From: Floccularia luteovirens
Taxonomy: Eukaryota > Basidiomycota > Agaricomycetes > Agaricales > Squamanitaceae
Length of the DNA stretch: 64,000 nucleotides
Assembly (NCBI GenBank): GCA_009739215.1
Contig: VSJF01000016.1
Location: 175,684-239,683, forward strand
Reading direction: 5' to 3'
The notes beneath the pieces were generated by a model that made no database searches, was not told the origin of the DNA, and worked only from the letters and a program-made list of their open reading frames with translations. The number at the start of each line of letters is the position of its first letter. The first letter of the stretch is position 1. Made by a program: the position numbers and the translations under genes. This document shows positions 22,001 to 32,590 of this stretch, in pieces.

Positions 22001-23321
22001 ATGATTGTAGTGGCCAAATCTCCTATGCCAAAGTCCAAGGTCCAGTGGGAGAGTAGAGGAGAGGTTTGCAGTTTCAAGGCAGGCAGGCACAGTGATCCCA
22101 TCCAGGAATGCAGCATTCTGGCTATTAATACTAGCTAGTGAACAGTTCTCTACTAGATTGATAAAAATGAATGAAGTCTGAGTCAATATTAATATTGTAG
22201 TCTCTATGCCTAACAAGAAAGAGAACTGAAAGAAGGTTGTTTTGAAGTTGTGGAACATGAAGAACTCTAGTAAATAAAAGAGATTGTGTTTCCACACCAT
22301 TAATGAATGGTCTGAATAAAATGCTTCCAACACCAGAAGAATAAATAGTGGTGTTATCAGCTAGTCTAATAGGTATATGATAGGGTTTGTAATCCCTGAG
22401 CCAATGTTTGTGTGGAGTCATGTGGGATGTGGCTCCTGAGTCTGCATTCCAATCATAATTAGCATGATGGGAAAGAGGGTTATCTAATTGTACTTGTGAA
22501 AAGATACTTGCCTTTCCTGCTGATTCCTGGGGATTTGCTGCCTTTGCCTTTGCCTGTTCAGCTAGAAATAGATTGCATCTCTTAAAAGAGTGACCCATTT
22601 TGCCACAAAAGAGACAAGGAGGATAAGTGGTGGGGGCAGAGCTGGACTGCTTCTGCTTGCCCTTGTGATTGGTAGCCACTTTGTTTGCAGCCTCTGAGAC
22701 TTGAGGTGCAGATCTCCTTGTTCTCTGAGTTTCCTCAGTGTGGAATGCCTGGGTAATAGAAGCTTTATCCAGTTTGTCACTAAGCATCAAGGATGACACA
22801 AAGTGACTGTACTCTTCTGGCAAAGCTCTAATCATAGCCATGCACAACAACTCCTCATCCAGCTGTTGCAGAGTGAAGTTTTCAGGTCTCAGATTTGAAA
22901 TCTGTTGCATTACTGCATCAACCCTATTTGCAAGTGACTGCAAAGACTCTTCCTCTGTTTTTCTGATGCTGAACAAGTCATCATATGCATTGAATCTGGC
23001 ACCAGGCTTTTGCTGAAGGTGCACAGATCTTAAGGCTTCCCAAATGGCAACAGGGTCATGCTCTTTCCCTTGCAGATGCACTCTCTGAGATGGTTCTACT
23101 GTGAGGTATAGCCATCCAGCAGCTTTCTGGGCCTTATTATCCCAATCATCCTGTCTCTGCAGTTGCAACTCATAATGTGGGGAAGACTCCTTAGCATCAG
23201 GTCTAGACTTTTGGCCACTAACAATGTGCCAAAGCTGTTCAGACCTGAGCCATGCTTGGATTTCTCCACTCCACTGATTATAGTTGGTAAGTCCCAGTTT
23301 TTGAATATCTGGTCCTCCCAT
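19095..23321 (-). pseudogene. Copia gag-pol of E5 with three small insertions
   Basis: It starts at the ATG at 23321 (MGGPDIQKLG) and is open through gag, knuckle CLFCGKMGHSFKRC and protease to about 22135. Comparison with E4 shows a 2-bp insertion near 22137 and single-base insertions near 21976 and 21888, all within 250 bp at the start of the integrase region. Together they shift the frame. From about 21880 to 19095 the frame is again uninterrupted: integrase core, proline-rich linker, reverse transcriptase (with YIDD changed to FIDD) and RNase H. The broken frame cannot give a full polyprotein. Confidence 0.9.
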
Positions 23322-23886
23322 TGCAAGAGACAATAAAGGGATGTAGGAAAAAATAGGCAGAAAAGGGGAGAGTAAAAGATGCAAACTAAGCAAGTCAACT
23401 AGAATGCAACCAAGTCCTTGAAAAAGGTAGGGTTCCAGTAACTGCTGAGAAAAAGAAAAGAGTAGGTTTAGGAAAGATGATTAAAAAAAAAATAAAGAGA
23501 GTGTTGGTGGGGAATATAATGAGGTCCTGGGGCTTCTTCAACCACCAGTGTGTGCAAGTCAACACCTTTTAACTTCTGTGCAGTTGTTACTCCTCCCCAA
23601 TCACTGGAATGACTACCAGAATATTTTGGAGGTAGGATGAAATCTGGCCCACTGAAGTGCACAGACCCAACAGTTCACTGAAGAGACCACCTGGGAATGG
23701 TCTTTTGTCCCTACTAACTACTATGGACTGACTACTATGGACTGACTAGTATCAGTAGTCAAACTTAGAGTCAAAGAAAAGAGGGGCAAGAGAGCAATCA
23801 CTGGTGTATCAGAGGTGATAGGTGATAGGTGAGGACAGGATAAGGAAAGTGATAAATAGCACAGTCAGAGCTGAGGGCCCATAACC
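23322..23886 (-). other. Untranslated leader of E5
   Basis: Homologous to the leaders of the other A and C elements but diverged in the middle. The primer binding site complement AGAGCTGAGGGCCCATAACC lies directly against the LTR at 23887. Confidence 0.75.
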
Positions 23887-24161
23887 TGTTTGAGTGAAAA
23901 CAGTGTGTATTTGGTTGGGGGGAAAAGTAGGCATAAGTGCCTCCTTATATATGTTTGGAGAGTGTGCACAGACCACCTAGTAGTTTGGCCTTGTTTGTGT
24001 ACCAGGTGTCCCTGGTACAATATATAAGGCCACTGGTCTGATGCCACTCCCCATTCTTCCTTTCCCCCACTTCACTACTACAACTTCTACTCTACTTATC
24101 ATATCTTTATGTATTATCTATGTAGTAGTGTCTGGGTATGTAGGACTAGAGTATTGTAACA
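23887..24161 (-). repeat. 5' LTR of E5 (family C)
   Basis: 275 bp, matches 18792-19066. It is followed by TGTGG and the continuation of TIR element A. Confidence 0.9.
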
Positions 24162-25568
24162 TGTGGTGATCCATAGTGACCCATAGTGATCCATAGATTT
24201 TGGTCATTTTCCATAGTGACCTATAGTGATCCATAGATTTTAGCTATTTTCCATAGTAACTTATAGTAGTCCATAGATTTCAGTCATTTTCCATAGCAAC
24301 CCATAGTAACCCATAATAGTCCATAGATGTTGGTTATTTTCCATAGTGTCTCATAGATTTTGGCTATTTTCCATAGTGACCCATAGTGGCCCATAGATAT
24401 CAATCATTTCCATAGTAACCCATAGTAACCCATAGTAACCCATAGTATCCATAGTGATCCATAGTATTCTATAGTAACTTATAGTAGTCTATAGATATTA
24501 ATCATTTCCATAGTATTCTATAGATGCTATATAAATTTGTATAATGATATATAGTAATCTGTAGTATTTTGACTTAGAGTACTATTCTGCTTTTTGGATT
24601 AGATAAGCAAAACATCGGACTTGGACTTAGAAAGATTATTGAACTTAGAAAAAAAAAAATTTTTGAAGTTCAAATTTTGACTTCAGCAAAGTCACATGAC
24701 CTGTGGCTGACATGGCATACTTTGAACTTCAACTTTTTTTTTTGCTTTGAAGTTTTCAACCTTCATCTTTGTAAGTCATTCTTTCCTCCTTTTCTTTTTA
24801 CTGACATTCTTTTCTTAGATTCATTCCATTGTCATACATCTTTGCCATATCTGCTTATTGTCAGGACCTAGGAATGGAAGGAGTTGAGAAGATGTGATAG
24901 CTTGGGCATTTGGTATGTTTTGTGTCCACTTTTTTTCTCTTTTTTTAAATATATTTTCAACTTTCTCCTCTATATGTCTGACTTTTTCCTTCTTTTTTTA
25001 TATATTTCCTCTCTTTCTAGTTATGTTTTCAATTCCCCTTCTCTTGTTTCATATGTTTCCAACTTTTTTCCTTGTTTTTTCATATGTTTTAAACTTTTTT
25101 CTTTCTTTCTATATGTTTTTGACTTTTTTTGCCTTTTTTGATATGTTTCCAACCTTTCCCTTTTTTGTCATGTTTCTGATTTTTTCTGTCTTTTCATTTA
25201 TGTTTTCCGACTTGATATGTTTTTTTTTCCAACTTAGTATGTTTTTTTTTATGTTTTTTTCTCCGACTTTTTATGTTGTTTTCTATGTTTTTTTTTCAAC
25301 TTTTTTTATGTTTTTTTATGTTTTTTTTTCCAACTTTTTTATGTTTTTTTTTTCAACTTTTTATGTTTTTTTGTCCAACTTTTTATGTGTTTTTGTCCAA
25401 CTTTTTTTTGTCTTTTTTTAATTTCTTCTATGTAGTAATATAGTAATTATAGTAGTAAAAATAAAATGAATATAATAAAATGAATAATTCAATAAAGTAT
25501 ATATACTATTATAGTAGTACTATAGAGCACTCCATAGTGCTCCATAGTTGACCCAAGATTTGCTGATG

Positions 25569-26640
25569 ATGCGGCAGATGTAGAACGAGAATCACTATAT
25601 AAGCTCAAAGTAGGAAAATACCAGAATGAGTTATGATTATGCTGGGCACTCTATAGGGCTTCACTGGAATGATCATGAGGTAAAAAAAGGAAATATATAC
25701 TAGACCTAATGTGCCACATACAATTATGTCCCTGCCCCCCTAATCCCTCTGTTGACTATTCCTAAATTGAACACGTTATACATGATATACTGCAGATATC
25801 CATGAAATTACCAGCTAGAAGTGAGTCTTATAATAGGAGAAAACACTTAGAAATTTTTAACTTCAACTTTCAGGCCGCCATTGGAGCAAGTGTTCTGCAG
25901 AATTAGAATACATAAACATAATATGAAAAAATTCTTAACAATAAAATATATAGTTTACTGAGTGAATGTTCACTGAGGATCATCAATTCAAAGGCAATGC
26001 ACATGTAAATTAGTGGGATTCTAGCTACTATCATTTTTGGGAAAACAATTGACTGAGATATACAGAGTTCGCTGAGACTATAAACTTATGACTGAGGTTT
26101 ATAGCTACTATTGTTTTGCAGGGTCATGAAGAAGAAACATATATGAGAAAACAGTTGATATTAATATACAAAGTTTACCATGTCCCTGTGTCAATAAAGT
26201 TTTGACTGAGGATCATCAACTCATAAACAAAGCCCATCATCCGTCATAGATTAGTAGGTTAACTTCTATTTTTGTCCACCATCATAGACTGATTTTGCTG
26301 AGTTAGAGCAGACAAATGCAACATGAGGAGACATTTGGCTTTGAACTGTGCCAATCACCATGTTAATAAACTTTTCACAAATTAGCAAACAAACAAAATA
26401 GTACAGGTAACTAGTTGCTACACAAGTTAAATTTTCTTTATAGTTATACCTTAGTTCATTATTTAAACCCTTTTGCCTATGATTGTAATGCATCATAACT
26501 AACCTCAAACCTCATAGTATAAACTTACTTGCACATTAACTACTCACATTCATGAAATGTCTGCTCATGCATTGAAAGAGAGTGCAACTATCGCAAAGAT
26601 AGTTCCACTCCCTGTCAGCACCTATATATCCCCTATGGGT
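25569..26640. other. Spacer to the right of TIR element A, no confident gene
   Basis: A short readable run just after the element (ADVERESLYKLKVGKYQNEL, plus strand, ~25580-25640) may be an exon remnant of whatever the element hit. The rest is AT-rich with frequent stops. Confidence 0.3.
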
Positions 26641-26721
26641 TATTTTTTTATTTTTTCCTCTTTCAAACAGACAAGTTACTGACTATGAATACAGCAATCA
26701 TAACAAGTATCGATTTAGATG

Positions 26722-27092
26722 AAGTTCAATCTCTGCTATACCTACTAGCTCCTCTGCATTGCCAACCATATCAACTGCCCTCAACAATACTCCATTGGAC
26801 ATCCACCTAGATGCTGGTGACACCAATATCACCTATACTATTGCCTCAGATAGTACAGCTTCTAGATGGTATGCAGTCACAGCAGGCCTCAAAGTTAGTG
26901 TCTTCAATGATATGTAAGTATTTAGTCTGAAGTTATTTTATATAACTAAATAGCATATTTAGTGCAATTGTTAATGCATATATTATGGGTATCAGAGGAT
27001 TTTGCTTTAGGAAGTACAACATGCGCACAGGGGCTATCATGGCTTTCAAGCACACTCTAGACAACAAAGCAGTCCACATCATATATTGAATT
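26722..27092 (+). pseudogene. Ribonuclease H1 N-terminal-domain (viroplasmin-like) gene fragment
   Basis: Exon one (about 26722-26913) ends in RWYAVTAGLKVSVFNDM and is followed by GTAAGT. The phrase W-Y-x-V-T-x-G-x-x-x-x-V-F-x-D is typical of the small RNase H1 N-terminal domain that binds RNA/DNA hybrids. After an intron of ~90 bp, the second part (around 27045-27092) reads AIMAFKHTLDNKAVHIIY then TGA, matching the usual domain end. The middle of the domain is poorly preserved. A serine/threonine-rich segment precedes it, and a stop at 26720 means an upstream intron or decay. Many fungal genes carry this domain without an RNase H catalytic part. Confidence 0.45.
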
Positions 27093-27309
27093 ACTTTGAA
27101 TGTATCATACAGCACTTTTTTTTTTTGATAATTCAAAATAATGCACATCTCTCCAACTCTTTTTTAACATTATTTGAGTGATTAAATCATAACAACCAGG
27201 ATAATAGTCCCATTCTGATGTGAAACATGGCAAAACACATTGTGAGTAGTTATAAATTAGATATTTCCATAGGCGAAGTAAAAGAAAAACATAAAAAAAG
27301 ATAAGATAG
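27093..27309. other. Spacer, nothing recognised
   Basis: AT-rich, no ORF or repeat terminus supported. Confidence 0.4.
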
Positions 27310-28743
27310 AAACTACTGCAAAGAACTCAGGTTTCAGGAGGATCAGGTTCAAATTGTCTCTATTGCCAGTACTATAATCTGCTCTGTGAGACAATGCATC
27401 AGATTTACTCATGGTTTGACCTAGATGATGATGTATTGTAAAGTCAAATCAAGCCAGGTAGAGAGACTATCGAGCCTATCTGCAGTTTAGTTTCTTAGCT
27501 GATATGAAATACTCTAGGTTTTTATGATCTGTATAGATCTCAAACTTGTGTTTCAAACCTTTGAGAAAGTGTTGCCATTCTTTAAGTGCATGAATGATGG
27601 CAAGCATCTCCTTGTCATGAATCTCGTAGTTTCATTCAACAGGACTCAGGCTTTTAGAGAAGTAGGCAATGGGATGTAGCTTGTCATTATGCTGCGAAAC
27701 CTATGAGAGCACTGCACCTGTTGCAAAATCTAAACTATCTGCTTCAATACAATAAGGAAGGGAGTCGTCAGGGAATATCAAGATAGGTGTGGAAGTGATA
27801 GCCTTTTTGAGGGTCTTGAATGCACAGTTTTCATTATCTCCCCATTGCCATGGCATGTCCTTTTTGGTGAGGTTAAAGAGGAGTTGAGCAAGTATTGAGA
27901 AGTCCTGTATGAACCTGTGATAAGAACTGCACCTCTTTCTTGTAGTTTGGTTTGGGCCATTGGGCAACTCCTGCTACTTTGACTGAATCTATCTCAATGT
28001 GGCCTTTAAAGATAATGAGACTGAGGTATTTGATTTGTGTTTGTTTGAAATCACATTTCTCAGGTTTGAGGTATAGTTTGTGTTCATGCAATTTCTTGAG
28101 AATGGATCACAAAATGTTTTGATGCTCTTCCAGAGTTTTGGTGTAGATAAGAATGTCATTGAGATATACATATACTGAATCCTACATAATAAGATTATAA
28201 AATACTTCATTCATGAGTGTCTGAAAGGTTGAGAGGCTGTTTGTAAGGCCAAAGAATATGACAAGGGGTTCAACAGACTGCAATTTGTGCAAAATGTGGC
28301 CTTCCACTCATCTCTCTCTTTGATGTGAACATTATTGTATCTCCACTTTACATCTAATTTAGTGAAGTACTGTGCATCACAAAGTTGATTCATAAGGTCT
28401 GAAATGAGGGGGAGAGGGTATCAATTCTTGATTGTCATTGCATTAAATACTCAATAGTCTTGTACCAGTCACAGTGATCCATTCTTCTTTTTGATAAAGA
28501 AGACTGATGAAGCTATAGGTAACTTCGAAGGGTGAATGTGATCTGTTGAGAGGTTCTCCTATAAGAATTGGTCAAGCTCACTTTGTTCATTTAGGAACAT
28601 AGGATAAACCTTGGTTGATACTGGTTTCGAACCTGGCTTGAGCTCAATCACATGGTCCCAAGTTCTTCATTCTGGAAGAGCATTGAAGAAGGTCTTGGAG
28701 AAAATGTCTTTGAAACCTTGGAGATACTCTGGGATGCTGTTGG
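27310..28743 (-). pseudogene. Ty3/gypsy reverse transcriptase-RNase H fragment, inverted
   Basis: Read on the minus strand from 28743: IPEYLQGFKDIFSKTF, then HVIELKPGSKPVSTKVYPMF, the N-terminal side of a gypsy reverse transcriptase. [20 protein letters not shown] follows near 28360-28290, the LYLKPEKCDFKQTQIKYL region near 28080, and RNase H motifs (PYCIEADSLDFATGAVLS near 27730; FEIYTDHKNLEYF near 27540) down to about 27310. Several in-frame stops and frameshifts make it non-functional. It points away from the integrase half of a similar element that starts at 29098, with one LTR between them. Confidence 0.85.
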
Positions 28744-29097
28744 TGTTGAGCAGCACCCTGTTTAACACAGTAGAGGGGACTGATCTTACCTTAGAGCTTA
28801 CTTAGACTTAGAGACTTAGAACTAGTACTGACTATTACGAATGAAATTCGACAAAGGACATAAGGTCCAGTAGCTCTACTTATATACATAATTGCTGTTT
28901 GTACAGCTTTGTACAATGGTCCGTGCGCAGGTACACTAATATATCATGTGACTACATATAGAAGGTTATAGAACCTTGTAGAATGTTCGTGGATATCACG
29001 TGCCATAGAGCATATGAGTGTGAGACACGTCATCAGTCATGTGCTCCATCACATGATCAATTATGTAATCAGTCATGTGATTGTTGCTGTCGCAACA
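28744..29097 (-). repeat. LTR of family E between inverted gypsy halves
   Basis: 354 bp, TGTTGAGCAGCACC..GCTGTCGCAACA. It is homologous to the solo LTR at 38981-39305 (opposite orientation) and to 41081-41450. Flanks are GTTGG and CATGA, so there is no target duplication. It contains several palindromic CATGTGAC-like words. Confidence 0.8.
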
Positions 29098-30034
29098 CAT
29101 GATACATGTATTGTAGGCCATTCTAGGTGCTAGAAAACTCTCGAACTAGTGTCTCACAATTATTGGTGGCCATAAATATCTAGGTATATTGGGGAATATG
29201 TAAAGACTTGTGATCTCTGTCTGTGAACCAAATTGCAGTATCAAAAACCAATTGGGGAGCTTTATCCACTCTCCATACTAGAAGCTTGATGGGATACAGT
29301 TAGTATTGACTTTATTGTTGAGCTCCCAGATTCTCATGGCTACAATGCAATCATGAATATCATCAACACAGTTTCGAAATGTGCTCACTTCATTTCCACA
29401 ACCACTATAATCACAGCTCTTGGTGCAGCTCGCCTATACCTACATAATGTCTGGAAATTGCATGGTCTCCCAAAATATGTGGTCTTGGATCGAGGACTGC
29501 AGTTTATCACACAGTTCACTTGAGAACTTTATCGACTCTTAGGGATCAAACTTGCAGCCACTACTGCTTACCATTCTCAAGGGGATGGCCAGACAGAATG
29601 AGTCAATCAGGAACTTGAACAGTATCTGAGGCTCTTTGTGAGTAAAAGATAGGACAACTGGGATGACCTACTGCCTCTAGCTAAATTCCAGTACAATAAC
29701 CATATCAATTCTGCAACTCAAGAAACTCTCTTTATGCTCAATACAGATCAAAACCCTTGTATGGGTTTCAAACCACATCAAACTGCTTCAAACATAGAGA
29801 CAGTTAATGAATTCAAGCAATGAATGAGTGAGTCATTGGAAGAAGCAAAGGCAGCACTCTCCAAGTCAAAGAAAGAGATGGCATAATACTATGACTGCAG
29901 ATGTGAACCAGCTCTAGTCTTCACACTAGGTGACAAGGTATATCTAGACTCAGGTGATATTCGAATCACTTGACCTTCACAAAAACTCACACATCGATAC
30001 CTTGGTCCATTTACAGTATTGCAAAGGGTCAGTT
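29098..30034 (+). pseudogene. Ty3/gypsy integrase fragment
   Basis: Starts exactly at the LTR edge with the H2C2-type zinc region (HDTCIVGHS..KTLELVSHNYWWP, then YIGEYVKTCDLC). The core follows: DFIVELPDSHGYNAI, VLDRGLQFITQFT and TTAYHSQGDGQTE. The C-terminal integrase part (LGDKVYLDSGDI, HRYLGPFTVLQRV) runs until TIR element C at 30035. At least six in-frame stops, mostly TGA or TAG at positions where related proteins have W or Q. The coding continues after TIR element C at 31779. Confidence 0.88.
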
Positions 30035-31778
30035 CATCAGCAAACTCTGTTTTGGTCCGACGAAATCCATAGCAAGCCATAGCACTATAGCAATATGTAG
30101 TAGTCTATAGTAACCTATAGTAATCCATAGATATCAGTCATTTTTCATAGTGACCCATAGTGACCCATAGTGATCTATAGTAACCTATAGCATTTTGCCC
30201 TTTTTTATAGTTGGCCATAGTAGTCTGTAGTAACCCATAGATGTCAGGCTAATTTCCATAGCAGCTCATAGTGATCTGTAGTAACCTATAGATTTTTGGA
30301 TTTTCTGTAGTGGCCATAGCAGTTTGTAGTATTCCATAGATATTAGGCTAATTTGCATAGTAGTCTATAGTAGCTTGTAGTAATCCATAGATTTTGATAT
30401 TTTCTATAGTTGGCTATAGCAGCTGTAGTATTCCATAGATGTTAGGCTAATTTCCATAGTAGTCTGTAGTGGCCTGTAGTGCCTCATAGATTGTTGGATT
30501 TTCTATAGTTCACTGTAGTATGTCATAGATATTAGGCTAATTTTCATAGCAGCCTGTAGTATGTAGTGTGACAAGTTTTTGATTAACTTGTAAACTTTGT
30601 GGAATAGCACGAGATTTTGCAAAATAAAGACATAGAAAATTATAGACATAGAAAGGTGTGCTTATTCACTTTCAAACGCGTTAAAGAACAGCCAAAACAG
30701 TCCAGATTTGAGTGAGATATCATGAAAACATCATAAGAAAACATACCCATAATGTTTTCATTATATCTCACTGAATTCTGGACTATTCTGGCTACTCTTT
30801 GACGCGTATGAAAGCGAATAAGCACACCTTTTTATGTCCATAATTTTATATGTTTTTATTCTGCAAAATCTTGTGCTATTCTACAAAGTTTATAGTGATC
30901 AATCACTAATTCTACATTATTCCGCTTTCTGGATTACATAAGCAAAATGTCGGACTTGCATTGGACTTGGAAAAAAAGTATGAGTCCAATCTTTGTCAAC
31001 AGCAGAGTCATATGACTGTGGGAAAATTACCCTGGATACTTCGAACTTAAATTTTCTTTTTGCTTCTTTTCCATCTTTTTCTTCAACCACCATCTTCTCT
31101 CATTTTCATAGTTGTCAGAGTCTAGTAGTGATAGAAGGGGTTGCACAGATACTAGTATGTTCTTTCTTTTCTTTTCTGTTATGTGTCCGAGTTTTTCTCT
31201 TTCCTATGTTTTTCTTATGTTTTTCTTATGTTTTTCTATGTTTTTTTTTCGATGTTTTCCAATTTTTTTTTAATGTTTTTTCTATGTTTTTATATGTTTT
31301 TTGTCATGTTTTTTTTATGTTTTTATATATGTTTTTATTATGTTTTTATATGTTTTTTATATGTTTATTTAATCTTTATGTAGTGACATATAGTATTATA
31401 TTATGTAATTAATATAATTATAAATATATATAAATATGAATAAACAAACAAAATAAATAAATACAAATACAAATACAAATATTATCTATGGCTTGCTATA
31501 GCTTGCTATAGAGTACTCCATAGTGCATCATAGTGCTTTGTAGCAGCTTCATAGTATTGCATAGCATATATCAATTATAGATTACTTACATAATTCATCT
31601 ATGGAGTGCTACAATACTGCTATAGCATACTACAGTCTATCTATGAAGTGCTACAGTCTATCTATAGAGTGCTGTGGAGTGCTCTGCAGCTTATAACCTC
31701 ATGCTACAGCTGCTACAGCTGCTATGGCATTATGAAGCACTCCATAGCAAGCCATAGCAGACCTGGGATTTGCTGATG
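30035..31778 (+). mobile_element. Uninterrupted CATCAGCAAA-type TIR element (copy C)
   Basis: 1744 bp, CATCAGCAAACTC at the left and GGGATTTGCTGATG at the right, flanked by TT on both sides. Removing it restores the gypsy frame (V-S-S-N-T-Y-Q-L), which confirms both ends. Inside are CATAG-word arrays (30060-30560), the palindrome GTCATATGAC near 31007, a T-rich ATGTTTTT array (31180-31380), an AT-rich segment and CATAG words again (31490-31770). No transposase. This is the best reference copy because nothing is nested in it. Confidence 0.85.
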
Positions 31779-32099
31779 TTCAAACACATATCAACTTCAA
31801 TTACCACCATCTCTGAAATGACTCTATTCTGTCTTTAATGTGGTGAAACTACTGCATGTGATACTAGATCCCATACCAGGTTATCACACCCCTTGACCCC
31901 CTGTACTAGTCCTCATCAATAATGAAGAGGAGTACATTGTGGATTGCATCCTCAATAGTCACATGTGAAACAATCATCTACAATTCCTAGTACAATGGAA
32001 GGGCTATGGGTATGAAGAAAACCAATGGGTTTGTGCTGATGATGTTCATGCTCCAGACCTTATTACAGAATTTTACCACTCGAACCCTGGTGTATCTTG
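31779..32099 (+). pseudogene. Chromodomain end of the gypsy pol
   Basis: Continuation of 29098-30034 after TIR element C. NTYQLQLPPSLK precedes a chromodomain-like segment (VDCILNSHM, LQFLVQWKGYGYEENQWV, ITEFYHSNPG), then TGA at 32097. It carries stops at expected W or Q codons. The chromodomain marks a chromovirus-type gypsy, in which this module is thought to guide integration to heterochromatin. Confidence 0.82.
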
Positions 32100-32197
32100 A
32101 CACATTTGAGCTACTTTCACCACTATGGACTCTATCAATTTAGTAGCTTCATGGCATTCAGAACATGTTGGGACACCACTCCTTAGAAGGGGAGTGA

Positions 32198-32590
32198 TGT
32201 AAGAGGAACCCCAAGTTCAATTCTTTGAACCCTTTGAAACCACTCAGCAATACCTCGACACTACTTTTCACTACCCTCAATACAACTTTGATATGCTTAC
32301 TATCAGGGAGTTATATATTTAGATATAGTTACTAAGGTTGCCATCTATCTAAGATGGTAACCCTCCTTTGATACCTCTTCTATTTTTATCCACATATATA
32401 GCAACACCCCTGGATAGAGATCCTTAGACTTTTCTCTTCAGATTTCCTGTCCAGGTGAGTAGATAGAATATGTATACTTTACAATATAATAACTTTAGAT
32501 TTCCTGTCCAGTTTGATATGCTTCCAGTTTTGCAGCCTGCTTGTGATACTTCGAAACACACATTGCGCAAACTGCCCAGTTGCCCTTACA
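32198..32590 (+). repeat. 3' LTR of the gypsy element (family G)
   Basis: 393 bp, TGTAAGAGGAACCCC..CCCTTACA, preceded by the purine tract AGAAGGGGAGTGA. A second copy is at 51882-52277. A TATA-like TATATATAGCAA run lies near 32392. Confidence 0.75.

Larger units (their letters stand above)
18792..24161 (-). mobile_element. Complete family C copia element (E5) with broken pol
   Basis: 5370 bp, LTRs of 275 bp at 18792-19066 and 23887-24161 differing at about two bases, with a 5-bp duplication TGTGG on both sides (18787-18791 and 24162-24166). The primer binding site complement is at 23867-23886. LTR ends are TGTTTGAG..GTAACA on the plus strand. The LTR is unlike family A except at the extreme ends, yet the interior is closely related to family A. 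Insertion was into TIR element A, 58 bp from its left end. Confidence 0.93.
18734..25568 (+). mobile_element. CATCAGCAAA-type TIR element (copy A), split by copia element E5
   Basis: Left terminus CATCAGCAAATCC at 18734, right terminus GATTTGCTGATG ending at 25568, flanked by a 2-bp AT duplication. Removing E5 and its 5-bp duplication leaves about 1460 bp. Modules in order: arrays of CCATAGTGAC-like words (24165-24500), the palindromic GTCACATGAC near 24690, a conserved block GGAAGGAGTTGAGAAGATG near 24880, a pyrimidine-rich array of ATGTTTTT and CCAACTTTTT units (24910-25420), then TAGTA-rich sequence and the right TIR. No protein of transposase type is encoded. The long plus-strand frame over the T-rich array is only a phenylalanine-rich artefact. 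Confidence 0.8.

Noticed and set aside
24165..24500. Regularly spaced CCATAGTGAC-like repeats resembling a CRISPR array
   Set aside because: The units are degenerate, without constant spacer length, in a eukaryotic repeat context, and the same words occur throughout the TIR elements.
24894..25421. Phenylalanine-rich open frame of ~175 codons
   Set aside because: It is the translation of a T-rich repeat array that recurs in all TIR elements (also near 31000, 37450 and 51250) with no conserved frame.
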